A stretch of DNA of 64,000 nucleotides from CAVYUC01 sp963783085 (lineage in GTDB: Bacteria; Bacteroidota; Bacteroidia; Bacteroidales; Prolixibacteraceae). This document shows positions 1 through 8,972 of the stretch, piece after piece. Position 1 is the first letter of the stretch. The number at the start of each line of letters is the position of its first letter. The stretch spans positions 208,571 through 272,570 of the forward strand of contig CAWAMJ010000016.1 in the NCBI GenBank assembly GCA_963783085.1. The letters are read 5' to 3'. The notes below the pieces were generated by a model. The model was not told where the DNA came from, made no database searches, and saw only the letters and a list, made by a program, of their open reading frames with translations. The position numbers and the translations under genes were made by a program.

Positions 1-2097
1 ACAAACAATGTAAACGGCGGGATGCACCTTTCGTACGCTAATATGAATAACAAAGGCATTGTTCCGAACAATACATTTGAGAAGAATTCCATTAACCTTG
101 GTTTTACTTATTCATTAACCGATAAACTTAGTTTTCAGGGTGCGGTAAATTATTCCAACGAAAAAAATGAGAATCCACCCAATATCGCAAACCAGGACAA
201 CTCAATTCCCACTGTTTTAATGATGACGGCCAATTCCATGCCGCTGGATGTATTGAGGGACAACCGTTACGACAGCGAAGGAAACGAAGCCATCTGGTCG
301 CGTTTCAGAAACCGGACAAATCCTTATTTCACGTTATACGAACAATTCCAAAACATTGTAAGGGATCGTATTTTCGGAAACATAACCGTCAGGTACGATC
401 TTTTTGATTGGTTATTTGTACAGGGGCGTTACGGACAGGATTACTGGTCGCGCGATCAGGATTACAACAATTATCCGACAGGACAAGCTTCACGCGCCCC
501 GGCGCCCGAAGGTTTTGTAAATGGTTTGTATACGCAGGAAGTCAGAAGGTTTCGGGAAACCAATGCCGACTTTTTAATCTCGGCAACCAAAGATTTCGGG
601 GATTTTGGTATAAACATTCAGGCAGGTGGAAACCAGATGTACAAAGAATTCAGAAACAACAGTGTACAGGCTACCGACTTTATTGTTCGCGGCCTTTATA
701 CTGTGGAAAATGCCAGGAGCACCGCTCCGCAGTACAACCTTTCCGAGCGTGCTGTCAATTCTTTGTATGGTGCGGCAGAACTATCATACAACGATCTTCT
801 GTTTTTAAATGGCACCGTCCGCAACGACTGGTTTTCTACTTTGTCGCCCGAAAACAGGAGCATTTTGTATCCTTCAATTTCTGCCAGTTACATTTTTTCG
901 CAGTCGTTTAGCAACCAGCCCGATTGGTTAACTTTTGGAAAATTGAGGGCGGCGTATGCCGAAGTGGGTAGCGACACCGACGTATCTCCATATTCCGATG
1001 TGCTGTTTTATGGTGTCAATTCAAATTTATTTCCCAATCCTGCCGGAAATTTACAGCCTTTGGGCGGATCTTCCGGAAATACAGTCCCGAACCCCAATCT
1101 GCGACCGATGCGAACAAAAGAAGCCGAACTGGGTTTGGAAATGCGAATGTTTCAAAACAGGGTTGGCTTTGAAGTGTCTGTGTATAAAAAACTGACCATC
1201 GACCAGATTGTTGCAGCGCAGATTTCAACGGCGTCCGGATTTGACGATACACGCATCAACTCAGGAGAAAGTGAAAGCAAAGGGATTGAATTGATGGTGA
1301 ATCTTGTTCCGGTTAATTCAACCAATTTTAACTGGGACTTTATATTTACCGGCGCCTACAATACCACAGAGGTTTTAAGTTTATTAACGGATGAACCCGG
1401 AGAAAATATTACGGTGGGAACGAGTTTGTTCAATGGTTCGTTAACACAGGTGGTTGGAAAAGAGTTGGGCCAGGTAACCGGATTCGGCTACAAACGCGAT
1501 GCAAACGGACAAATTGTCCACAATGCCAACGGAATTCCCATCAGAACAGATGATTTGATGTATTTTGGAAGTGCATTGCCAAAATGGACAGGTGGTTTTA
1601 CCAACACATTCCGTTATAAAAACCTCACCTTCTCATTTCTTATCGATTTTAAATTGGGCGGTATAATGAATTCGGGAACCAACTTCAACCTGGTCCGTCA
1701 CGGACTTCATAAAATGACCCTCGAGGGCCGGGAAGGAAAAGTGGGCCCCGGAGTGAATGAAGCCGGTGGGCCGAATACTGTGGCTGCCGATATTCAAACC
1801 TATTGGGAAGTTATTCGATCGCAGTCGCTTATCGAGCCAATTATTTATGATTCCGGCTATTGGAAGCTGCGCCAGTTGACGCTCGGATACGACTTTTCAG
1901 GTTTATTGCCCCCCGCTTCCTTTGTTAAAGGCCTTACATTCAATTTAACAGCTTACAATGTGCTGATGATAAAAAAATGGGTTCCCAACATCGACCCGGA
2001 CAGCTTCGGATATACTTCCGATAACCTCGTGGGCCTGGAGTCAACCGGACTTCCGACTACAAGGGATTTGGGCTTCAATTTTAATGTTAAATTTTAA
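1..2097 (+). CDS. SusC/RagA-family TonB-dependent outer membrane receptor (3' part)
   Basis: This is the C-terminal part (about 698 residues) of a SusC/RagA-type TonB-dependent transporter. The reading frame is open to base 1, so the signal peptide, plug domain and first strands lie outside the window. What is visible is typical beta-barrel sequence with alternating aromatic and polar strands, an internal PNPNLRPMRTKEAELGLEM segment and an ending of the form GLPTTRDLGFNFNVKF, which is characteristic of the last strands of SusC proteins. A SusD-like lipoprotein gene starts 11 nt after the stop, the usual susCD order. Such pairs import oligosaccharides or other large nutrients across the outer membrane, powered by TonB. 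The substrate cannot be read from the sequence. The downstream dehydratase, aldolase and sulfatases suggest an acidic or sulfated sugar (inference). Confidence 0.95.
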   Translation, partial: TNNVNGGMHLSYANMNNKGIVPNNTFEKNSINLGFTYSLTDKLSFQGAVNYSNEKNENPPNIANQDNSIPTVLMMTANSMPLDVLRDNRYDSEGNEAIWSRFRNRTNPYFTLYEQFQNIVRDRIFGNITVRYDLFDWLFVQGRYGQDYWSRDQDYNNYPTGQASRAPAPEGFVNGLYTQEVRRFRETNADFLISATKDFGDFGINIQAGGNQMYKEFRNNSVQATDFIVRGLYTVENARSTAPQYNLSERAVNSLYGAAELSYNDLLFLNGTVRNDWFSTLSPENRSILYPSISASYIFSQSFSNQPDWLTFGKLRAAYAEVGSDTDVSPYSDVLFYGVNSNLFPNPAGNLQPLGGSSGNTVPNPNLRPMRTKEAELGLEMRMFQNRVGFEVSVYKKLTIDQIVAAQISTASGFDDTRINSGESESKGIELMVNLVPVNSTNFNWDFIFTGAYNTTEVLSLLTDEPGENITVGTSLFNGSLTQVVGKELGQVTGFGYKRDANGQIVHNANGIPIRTDDLMYFGSALPKWTGGFTNTFRYKNLTFSFLIDFKLGGIMNSGTNFNLVRHGLHKMTLEGREGKVGPGVNEAGGPNTVAADIQTYWEVIRSQSLIEPIIYDSGYWKLRQLTLGYDFSGLLPPASFVKGLTFNLTAYNVLMIKKWVPNIDPDSFGYTSDNLVGLESTGLPTTRDLGFNFNVKF

Positions 2098-2108
2098 TAC
2101 ATCCGAAA

Positions 2109-3620
2109 ATGAAAAATACAATATATAAACTTAGCTTTCTGGTCTTCGTTTTCATTTTTGTTGCTTCCTGTGACAATGGATTCGACGAATTAAATACAGA
2201 TGAAACGAATGCGACTTCGCTTGATCCTGCATTTATTTTGAACCGCGCAATAATTAATTCGGCACAATCGACGCTGGTTTATGAAATTGGCGCCGTGCAG
2301 TGGATTGTAACCCCGTTTTCAGGTGTATTAACCGGCGCCAATTATAATCAGGATAACCGGGAATCAACGGATGATGACTGGGTAAATTATTACGATGTAA
2401 TTCAGCATACCAGGGACGTAATTCATTTTACACAGGATGTTCCGGAACGTTCAAACCTGATGAATATGGCCAGGATAATCCAAAGCTGGGCTTTTATGGT
2501 CCTTACCGATACGTATGGCGCGATTCCATACAACGATGGAGGAAATGGATATTACAGTCAGGATTATTTTCCTGAATACCAGTCGCAGGCAGAGATTTAT
2601 CCGCAGTTAATCGCTGAAATGACGGATGCTGCAAATTCGCTGAATGCGTCCGGACGAATTGAAACTGCCGATATTTTATACGGTGGAAATATCGGGCAAT
2701 GGAAAAAATTCGGTTATTCGTTGTTGTTGCGGATGGGGATGCGGCTGAGCGAAGTAGATCCAACTCAGGCAGCTTCAGTTGTTCAAACTGCATTTAACGG
2801 CGGCGTTATTACATCGAACCAGGATAATGCAGTAATCCGTCACACACAGGATTATCGAAATCCGGTGGGCAACACGCTGAATTCAACTGAAGGAGCCAAT
2901 TTTTACCTGACAAAAACATTTGTCGACCGGTTGAAAAGCTTGAATGATCCAAGACTGGCTGCATTTTCCGTGCGGTACGTTGGCGCAGCTTCCGGTAACG
3001 ATCAAAAGCCTCAAAACATCAGTACGGCAGTGGAAGATCAAATTGGAATGCCGATGGGATTTGATAATGGAACAATTGAAACCAGGGCAAAAGAAGACGG
3101 ACTGGTTAGTATGTATGACTACAGCCAGGCCGACAGGAACGGCGTTGCGAGCGTAATTGCACCGAGTTATATTGTAACTGCGGGACAAACAAATTTGCTT
3201 TTGGCTGAAGCGCGTTTCCGTGGTTGGATAACACAAGGTACTGCGGAACAATATTACGAAAATGGAATTCGCACCAGTTTGGAACAGGTTGCATCCTACG
3301 ATTCAAAAAATCCTGTTTCCGAAGATGAAATCGATGCATACATCGCTGCGCATCCGCTGAATACAGGAACTGAGTTGCAGCAAATAAATACGCAGTACTG
3401 GATTTCATCGTTTTTAAACGGAGAAGAAGGTTGGGCAAATTTCAGGCGCAGTGGATATCCCGATTTGGAGGCCAATCCTTATCCGGGCAGAGAAACCACC
3501 TGGATAAACAGGCTAACCTATCCGAATTCTGAAATTCAGGTGAATTCGGCGAATGTAAATGCAGCAATTGCGGAACAGGGACCGGACGATCTGGAAACCA
3601 AAGTCTGGTGGGACAAATAA
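2109..3620 (+). CDS. SusD/RagB-family nutrient-binding outer membrane lipoprotein
   Basis: This is a 503-residue SusD-type lipoprotein, the surface lid and binding partner of the SusC receptor just upstream. The N-terminus is a lipoprotein signal peptide with the lipobox ending VASC (Cys21), followed by DNGFDELNTDETNATSLDP. That start is typical of the SusD-like subgroup in which an early NTDP/NTDE motif precedes helical TPR-like repeats. The tail has the usual tryptophan-rich end (ETKVWWDK). The start at 2109 is supported by the signal peptide and by the tight 11-nt spacing from susC. The two genes are presumably co-transcribed. No sequence feature identifies the ligand. Confidence 0.95.
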   Translation: MKNTIYKLSFLVFVFIFVASCDNGFDELNTDETNATSLDPAFILNRAIINSAQSTLVYEIGAVQWIVTPFSGVLTGANYNQDNRESTDDDWVNYYDVIQHTRDVIHFTQDVPERSNLMNMARIIQSWAFMVLTDTYGAIPYNDGGNGYYSQDYFPEYQSQAEIYPQLIAEMTDAANSLNASGRIETADILYGGNIGQWKKFGYSLLLRMGMRLSEVDPTQAASVVQTAFNGGVITSNQDNAVIRHTQDYRNPVGNTLNSTEGANFYLTKTFVDRLKSLNDPRLAAFSVRYVGAASGNDQKPQNISTAVEDQIGMPMGFDNGTIETRAKEDGLVSMYDYSQADRNGVASVIAPSYIVTAGQTNLLLAEARFRGWITQGTAEQYYENGIRTSLEQVASYDSKNPVSEDEIDAYIAAHPLNTGTELQQINTQYWISSFLNGEEGWANFRRSGYPDLEANPYPGRETTWINRLTYPNSEIQVNSANVNAAIAEQGPDDLETKVWWDK

Positions 3621-3705
3621 ACGAAAGGCGCCGGAAGTTTGCTTCATAATCCGGACAATCAGGTATACAGGAATAATTTTTTAAAATCTATATATTATTA
3701 AAATT

Positions 3706-5181
3706 ATGAAAAGTTTTATTCAGCAAATTGCTTCTCAAAATAAAAAGAGAGAAGCAGAAGAAGCGTTAAAAGTCAAAATTGAATTGGAGAATTCTGCAGG
3801 TAATAATCGCCGGAATTTTTTAAAGAAAGCTGCATTGGGTGGAATTTCGCTGGCGGGTTTAATGCACCTGTCGGTGGAAGATACCATTGCACAAACCACC
3901 GCCGGGGTTTCCAGAAATTCGGCGCCATCAGATTTAAAAATAACAGACTTGCGATATGCCGTGACAACCGTACTTGGAAGAACGGCAATTATTCGTATTG
4001 ACACAAACCAGGGAATTTACGGATTGGGAGAAGTGCGCGACGGAGCCGATGTGCGTTATGCATTGATGTTGAAAAGCCGCATTTTAGGCGAAAACCCCTG
4101 CAACGTAGAAAAGATTTTTAGAATTATTAAACAATTTGGCGGTCCGGCACGCCAGGCGGGAGGTGTTTGCGGAGTGGAAATGGCGCTCTGGGATATTACA
4201 GGAAAAGCATACGGAGTTCCTGCGTGGCAGTTGCTGGGCGGCAAATACCGCGACAGCATTCGTTTGTACGCCGACACCCCGCAAGGCAAAACCCATGATG
4301 AACAAGCTGAGAAAATAAGGCACCGTATTGAAGATGAGGGCTACACCTGGCTAAAAATGGATGTTTCGATTAATTCGTTGCGGAACATTCCCGGCGCTTT
4401 GGTAAACGATGAATTCTGGCGGGGCGGGCAATACGATATGAGCGATTACATGGGCTACGGAAATACCAAACATCCGTTTACCCAAATTCAAATTACCGAT
4501 AAAGGTTTGGATGAACTGGCTGCACTGGTAGAACATACGCGCGAACATATCGGCTGGGAAATACCCATTTCCACGGATCATTATGGCCATTTCGATTTGA
4601 ATAACGGAATCCGGTTGGGAAAAGCACTGGAAAAATACCGGCTGGCATGGATGGAAGACGTTGTTCCCTGGGAATATACCGACCAATGGAAAACATTGTC
4701 TGATGCTTTGGAAACGCCGATGCTCACCGGGGAAGATATCTACCTTCTGAAAAACTTTAAGCCTCTCATCGATATTCATGCGGTTGATATTGTTCACCCC
4801 GATCTGGCAACTTCCGGCGGATTGCTCGAGACCAAACGCATTGGCGACTATGCAGAAGAAAATGGTGTTGCAATGGCGATGCACCAGGCGGGAACGCCGG
4901 TTTCATTTATGTCGAACGTGCATTGTGCCGCAGCCACGCAGAATTTTCTGGCGCTCGAACATCATTCGGTTGATTTGCCATGGTGGGAAAGCCTGGTGAC
5001 AAAAGTCGACGGAACGCCAATTATTCAAAAAGGATTTGCTCCGGTTCCGGATTCGCCCGGCCTGGGCATTGTGTTGAACGAAGATGTGGTAAAAGAGCAC
5101 CTGGATCGCCGTGATAAAAGCTTTTTCGAACCAACGGAAGAGTGGAACGAAAAACGTTCACACGACAGAACCTGGAGTTAA
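3706..5181 (+). CDS. Enolase-superfamily acid-sugar dehydratase (mandelate racemase/muconate lactonizing type), Tat-exported
   Basis: This is a 491-residue member of the mandelate racemase/muconate lactonizing branch of the enolase superfamily. These enzymes abstract the proton next to a carboxylate, and most dehydrate sugar acids to 2-keto-3-deoxy acids. Residues 1-65 form an extended leader with a twin-arginine motif at Arg35-Arg36 (NRRNFLKKAALGG) and a hydrophobic stretch, so export by Tat is predicted. The catalytic framework appears present: Lys217 (WLKMD), metal-ligand candidates Asp291 (STDHYGH), Glu317 (WMEDVV) and Glu343 (TGED), then Asp366 (HPD) and a candidate base His393 (AMHQAG). 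The substrate is unresolved; aldonate or uronate dehydratases are the nearest idea. It follows susCD by 85 nt and precedes an MFS transporter. An exported position is unusual for a catabolic dehydratase. Confidence 0.85.
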   Translation: MKSFIQQIASQNKKREAEEALKVKIELENSAGNNRRNFLKKAALGGISLAGLMHLSVEDTIAQTTAGVSRNSAPSDLKITDLRYAVTTVLGRTAIIRIDTNQGIYGLGEVRDGADVRYALMLKSRILGENPCNVEKIFRIIKQFGGPARQAGGVCGVEMALWDITGKAYGVPAWQLLGGKYRDSIRLYADTPQGKTHDEQAEKIRHRIEDEGYTWLKMDVSINSLRNIPGALVNDEFWRGGQYDMSDYMGYGNTKHPFTQIQITDKGLDELAALVEHTREHIGWEIPISTDHYGHFDLNNGIRLGKALEKYRLAWMEDVVPWEYTDQWKTLSDALETPMLTGEDIYLLKNFKPLIDIHAVDIVHPDLATSGGLLETKRIGDYAEENGVAMAMHQAGTPVSFMSNVHCAAATQNFLALEHHSVDLPWWESLVTKVDGTPIIQKGFAPVPDSPGLGIVLNEDVVKEHLDRRDKSFFEPTEEWNEKRSHDRTWS

Positions 5182-5213
5182 TTGATATAACCGAAATTTT
5201 ATCATGAAGTGAC

Positions 5214-5275
5214 TTTGTGTTTTTGTGTCTTCGCAGCTATTATGTTCTTTAGCCACGAAGACACGAATTCACAAA
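5214..5275. repeat. Imperfect inverted repeat (REP-like)
   Basis: Two arms, 5214-5239 and 5250-5275, are inverted complements with a few mismatches around a 10-nt loop. The outer 20 nt match at 17 positions. The left arm contains TTTGTGTCTTCG-like sequence and the right arm CGAAGACACGAA. It lies in the 226-nt gap between the dehydratase and the MFS gene and has no T-run, so it looks more like a dispersed palindromic repeat than a terminator. Confidence 0.6.
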
Positions 5276-5407
5276 GATTCACAGAAAAATCCCCGGATAA
5301 ACGTTTATAACATGCCAAATCCTGAATTAATTAATATATTCGCTGTATTCTGTAATAATCCCCGAAGGAAAAGTGAACGGAATAAAACCAAAATTGATAA
5401 ATTGAAC

Positions 5408-6695
5408 ATGGATAACAGCACTTGCAAGAAAACGCTGGTATCGGCTGATCCCTATTGCTTTTATTACTTACAGTCTTGCTTATTTGGATCGTGCGAATTA
5501 CGGTTTTGCCGCAGCAGGCGGAATGGCTGAAGATTTAAACATCACCGCGGCAATGTCGTCGTTGCTGGGATCTTTGTTTTTTCTCGGGTATTTCTTTTTT
5601 CAAATCCCTGGAGCGCTATACGCAGCAAACAAAAGTGCCAAGAGGCTAATTTTTTGGTCGTTAATTCTTTGGGGATTTCTGGCCATGGCTACCGGAATGG
5701 TTAGCAACGTCAATGCATTGATAGGCATCCGGTTTTTGCTTGGTGTAGTTGAAAGCGCGGTAATGCCTTCCATGTTGATTTTTTTAAGCAGGTGGTTTAC
5801 AAAAGCCGAACGGTCGAGGGCAAACACATTTTTGATTCTGGGAAATCCGGTCACCATTTTGTGGATGTCGATTTTATCCGGCTATTTGATTGATGTGGTG
5901 GGATGGCGGTGGATGTTTATCCTCGAAGGTTTTCCTGCCATTCTGTGGGCATTTTTGTGGTGGTACATGGTGGTGGATAAACCCAAAGATGCCAAATGGT
6001 TGACGAACAGAGAAAAAAACGAGTTGCAGGATAAGCTGGATTCAGAGCAACATGGTATAAAGCCTGTAAAAAATTATGGCGAGGCATTCAAATCCAAAGT
6101 TGTTGTATTACTTTGCCTGCAATATGCATTGTGGTGCATTGGCGTGTATGGATTTGTGATGTGGCTGCCTTCTATTCTTAACGCAGCTCCCGATGCGGAT
6201 ATCGTTACAACCGGCTGGCTGGCATCTGTTCCCTATATTTTGGCGATCATCGGAATGTTGGCAGCTTCTTATTTTTCGGATAAAACGTTAAACCGGAAAG
6301 AATTTATATGGCCGTTTTTATTTATTGGCGCCTTGGCTTTTTATGGTTCTTATTTAATCGGGACGAGTAATTTCTGGCTGTCATTCATTTTGCTGGTTAT
6401 TGCCGGGGGAGCGATGTATGCACCTTACGGTCCCTTTTTCGCAGTGATTACTGAAGTGTTGCCCCGAAATGTGTCCGGCGGTGCAATTGCATTGATTAAC
6501 AGTATGGGGGCTTTGGGCTCTTTTATCGGGGCGTATATCGTCGGCTATTTAAACGGAACCACCGGGGGATTTGGCGCATCGTATATTTTCATGTCCGGAT
6601 CGCTGTTTATTTCAGCAATTCTTACGATTGTTGCCATTAAAAAACAGCAACCCGAACCTGCACTGGATCAGGTGGTAACTGTACCACGAAACTAA
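5408..6695 (+). CDS. MFS transporter, anion:cation symporter type (hexuronate/sugar-acid transporter-like), N-terminal frameshift
   Basis: This is a major facilitator of the ACS type, about 428 residues once corrected, with twelve hydrophobic segments. The family imports sugar acids such as hexuronates and galactonate with a cation, so it fits beside the acid-sugar dehydratase. The long frame is open only from the region before LDRANYGFAAAGG, and its only start-like codon is TTG at 5484. The missing first helix is encoded just upstream in the same frame (RWYRLIPIAFITYSLAYLD), but that frame has a stop at 5403 and no ATG. An ATG at 5408 in another frame encodes MDNSTCKK. Removing one A from the A-run near 5430 joins the two perfectly. 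The gene therefore carries a one-base insertion, or the assembly has an error here. Its stop overlaps the stop of the convergent DUF362 gene. Confidence 0.85.
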
Positions 6696-7744
6696 TTGGT
6701 TGGTTTCATCCAAATCAATTGTTTTTCGATATTGTCGCTTAGTTTGTAGGATTTTTTGTGGTCGCTGATTTTTTCACCGATGATATTAATTTTATCCAGG
6801 TCGGCGACCCCTAATCCGGTTTGTGCGCAATAATTCAGATAACCGACTGTTTCAAAGTCAATTCCCATCAGTTCAATTCCCACGCGGTCGGCTGCCAGCC
6901 AGTCGGTGCCCGCCACACAAATCCTGTGATCGACTGGCGTTCCTCTGTTCGGACCGTTTCCTTCCATTCCCTCAAATCCGTCGATTACTGCAAGATCCGG
7001 ATGCAGCCGGGGGGCAAGTGCATATAAATTGTAGTTTATACCGCGAATCCCGCCGCCATGGATAATGGGTTTGTCGCTTGTTGTACCTTCCTTGTGATTT
7101 TTTCCCCAGCCAAAACCGATATCTTTCACCGGAGCGCCAACAACAACGTTTTTCAGGGAAAGTGTGGCCAAAACACGATCGTGAGTTTTCATTCTTGCCA
7201 CTGAAACAACATACGAATCCGGGTTGAGGATAATGTTTGAAACCCTTACCGGATGTGGCCTGAAATCCTTTTCATCAAATACATTTACAATTTCAAAACC
7301 TTCCTGGTCAAGGTCGACCAGTTTTACATCGTATTTTTTAATGAGCCTGAAATATCCGTAATTGTCAAATCCCTCAAGGGTTGGTCCGTTAGCGGCTGAT
7401 TCGGCGATTATTACATTATCCAGCTTTTTTATCGACTGAAGAAATTCGAGAATTCCTTCGAGTGTATCCACATGTGTTGAACTTAGTGGAATATCAATGG
7501 AAACATTGTTGGGTTTCAGAACTACGCGTTTATTTCCAATTGCCCTGCTGATTTGTTTTGAAAAAGGTTCGAGCGCGCGAAAAGCGAGATCTCCCCTGTT
7601 GTCGCCGGTTGTTAATGCAACACTTGCTGCACCAATTTTCTCTTCTTCAGAATAAGCAAACACATTTGAAGGATTTATTAAAGTAGCAGCAATACCTCCC
7701 AAAATGGAGGTCCTGATGAAATTTCGCCGGTTTAAGGTAGTCAT
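6692..7744 (-). CDS. DUF362 domain-containing protein with Tat signal
   Basis: This is a 350-residue DUF362 protein. The N-terminus is a clear twin-arginine leader (NRRNFIRTS, Arg6-Arg7, then GGIAATLINPSNVFA), so export folded to the periplasm is predicted. The body shows the family core, including VVLKPNNVS, an ARMKTHDRVLATLSLKNVVVG stretch split here by wording only, VIDGFEGMEGNGP and a C-terminal DADRVG-like WLAADRVGIELMG segment. No 4Fe-4S ferredoxin cysteine cluster is visible, unlike some DUF362 proteins. The biochemical function of the family is not established. The gene is convergent with the MFS gene; the two stop codons overlap at 6692-6695. Similar Tat-exported DUF362 proteins occur in carbohydrate loci of Bacteroidota and Planctomycetota (recollection, not tested here). 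Confidence 0.85.
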   Translation of the reverse strand: MTTLNRRNFIRTSILGGIAATLINPSNVFAYSEEEKIGAASVALTTGDNRGDLAFRALEPFSKQISRAIGNKRVVLKPNNVSIDIPLSSTHVDTLEGILEFLQSIKKLDNVIIAESAANGPTLEGFDNYGYFRLIKKYDVKLVDLDQEGFEIVNVFDEKDFRPHPVRVSNIILNPDSYVVSVARMKTHDRVLATLSLKNVVVGAPVKDIGFGWGKNHKEGTTSDKPIIHGGGIRGINYNLYALAPRLHPDLAVIDGFEGMEGNGPNRGTPVDHRICVAGTDWLAADRVGIELMGIDFETVGYLNYCAQTGLGVADLDKINIIGEKISDHKKSYKLSDNIEKQLIWMKPTN

Positions 7745-7919
7745 GGTTTATGTTTTAAGTTTCACCAAATTTAAAAATTATTTTTGTTTTTTCGATCGCC
7801 TGGCAGATATAAACCGATGTAAATCAACTGCATTTGGTTAACGAGTGTACCGGGAACTCGACAACGTCAATTTGAATAAATAATGAAAAATGCGGGCCAA
7901 ATGCCGTTAATACGTAAAT

Positions 7920-7949
7920 CGATAAATTTATCGTAAATTTCGAATTTAC
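7920..7949. promoter_or_regulatory. Two adjacent palindromes upstream of the RraA-like gene (candidate operator)
   Basis: CGATAAATTTATCG (7920-7933) is a perfect 14-nt palindrome. It abuts GTAAATT-TCG-AATTTAC (7933-7949), a second perfect palindrome with a 3-nt centre. The start codon of the aldolase-like gene is 14 nt further on at 7964. The position suggests a dimeric regulator site or an mRNA leader structure. AT-rich palindromes can arise by chance. Confidence 0.4.
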
Positions 7950-7963
7950 CTAAATCAATAAAA

Positions 7964-8953
7964 ATGAAACGGATCCTTGTAATTGTTACCCTTGTGGTTT
8001 TCTGGTTTTATTCAAACGCGCAAAGTGTGGTTTGGCCGGCGGAAAGTATTGAAGAATTAACATCGGAATGGACCGGTGAGCGCACGCCCGATGGCCGGCC
8101 AAAAGTTTCCGACCAACTTCTTGAACGGTTAAAAGTCCTTTCAATGGAGGAAGTCTGGGGCTCATTGAACCGGTATGGTTATGAAAATCAGTTTGAAAAT
8201 TTTGCAGGTATTTATCAAAACGGCTGGGAAATCCTTCATCCCGATCAGGTAATGACCGGCCGCGTTGTTACTGCACAATTTACCCCACTGCGGAAAGATT
8301 TCGATAACTATGTTCAAAAAGTTGCTGAACGCGAAGGGACCAAAACTCCTGTGACAAATTATGCTCCCATAATCAAATTGCTCGACGGCGATGTTTATGT
8401 GGCAGACAGCTACGGGAAAATAGTGGATGGTACGTTAATTGGCGACAATCTCGGCAATGCCATTTACAAAGCCAGCAAAAGGGGAGTTATTTTTAACGGA
8501 TCAGTCAGGGATGTTCAGGGACTGAAGGAAATAGAAGGATTTAATGCGTGGATTCGCGGTTCCGATCCATCGGCAATTAAACAGATGATGGTTGCCAGTA
8601 TCAACGCTCCCATTCGCATTGGCCGCGTAACTGTACTGCCCGGCGATGTGGTTTTGGCAAAATCAACCGGAGTGGCTTTTATTCCGCCGCATCTTCTTCA
8701 AAATATAGTAGTTTCCGGCGAATACACTGCTTTGCGTGACGAATTCAGCCAGTATTGCAGGGAAACAAACCGGTACGAATACATCAACGAAGCGTTTGTT
8801 GTGGATAGCGATGTATTTGAAAAAGATTTTCAGGAATGGCTGGATAAATATCCAAACCTGCCAATGTCAAAAGAGGAATTATCGAACTTAATCAAAGAAC
8901 GGGAATCCCGGCGGAAAGCAAGGGAATCGCGGGTTTCGTCTGAAGATAATTAA
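7964..8953 (+). CDS. Secreted RraA-like / HMG-aldolase family protein
   Basis: This is a 329-residue protein of the RraA-like superfamily, which includes 4-hydroxy-4-methyl-2-oxoglutarate aldolases and oxaloacetate decarboxylases. A Sec signal peptide (MKRILVIVTLVVFWFYSNAQ) starts the protein, so it should act outside the cytoplasm. The family signatures are visible: GDNLGN at 160-165 and the catalytic Arg182-Asp183 pair in GSVRD. Having both argues for an active lyase rather than an RNase E inhibitor, which lacks aldolase function. The C-terminal 60 residues are charged (KERESRRKARESR). Encoded between an acid-sugar transporter/dehydratase group and two sulfatases, it could cleave the 2-keto-3-deoxy acid made by the exported dehydratase (inference). 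Two palindromes lie just upstream. Confidence 0.85.
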   Translation: MKRILVIVTLVVFWFYSNAQSVVWPAESIEELTSEWTGERTPDGRPKVSDQLLERLKVLSMEEVWGSLNRYGYENQFENFAGIYQNGWEILHPDQVMTGRVVTAQFTPLRKDFDNYVQKVAEREGTKTPVTNYAPIIKLLDGDVYVADSYGKIVDGTLIGDNLGNAIYKASKRGVIFNGSVRDVQGLKEIEGFNAWIRGSDPSAIKQMMVASINAPIRIGRVTVLPGDVVLAKSTGVAFIPPHLLQNIVVSGEYTALRDEFSQYCRETNRYEYINEAFVVDSDVFEKDFQEWLDKYPNLPMSKEELSNLIKERESRRKARESRVSSEDN

Positions 8954-8972
8954 AAAGAATTTTTTACAATTT

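Noticed and set aside
5225..5530. 101-codon open frame upstream of the MFS gene
   Set aside because: Only its last part, from the ATG at 5408, makes sense as the start of the frameshifted transporter; the rest lies over an inverted repeat and has no motif.
6692..6695. Overlapping stops of the MFS and DUF362 genes as a regulatory feature
   Set aside because: Convergent genes with 4-nt overlap are common and need no special explanation.
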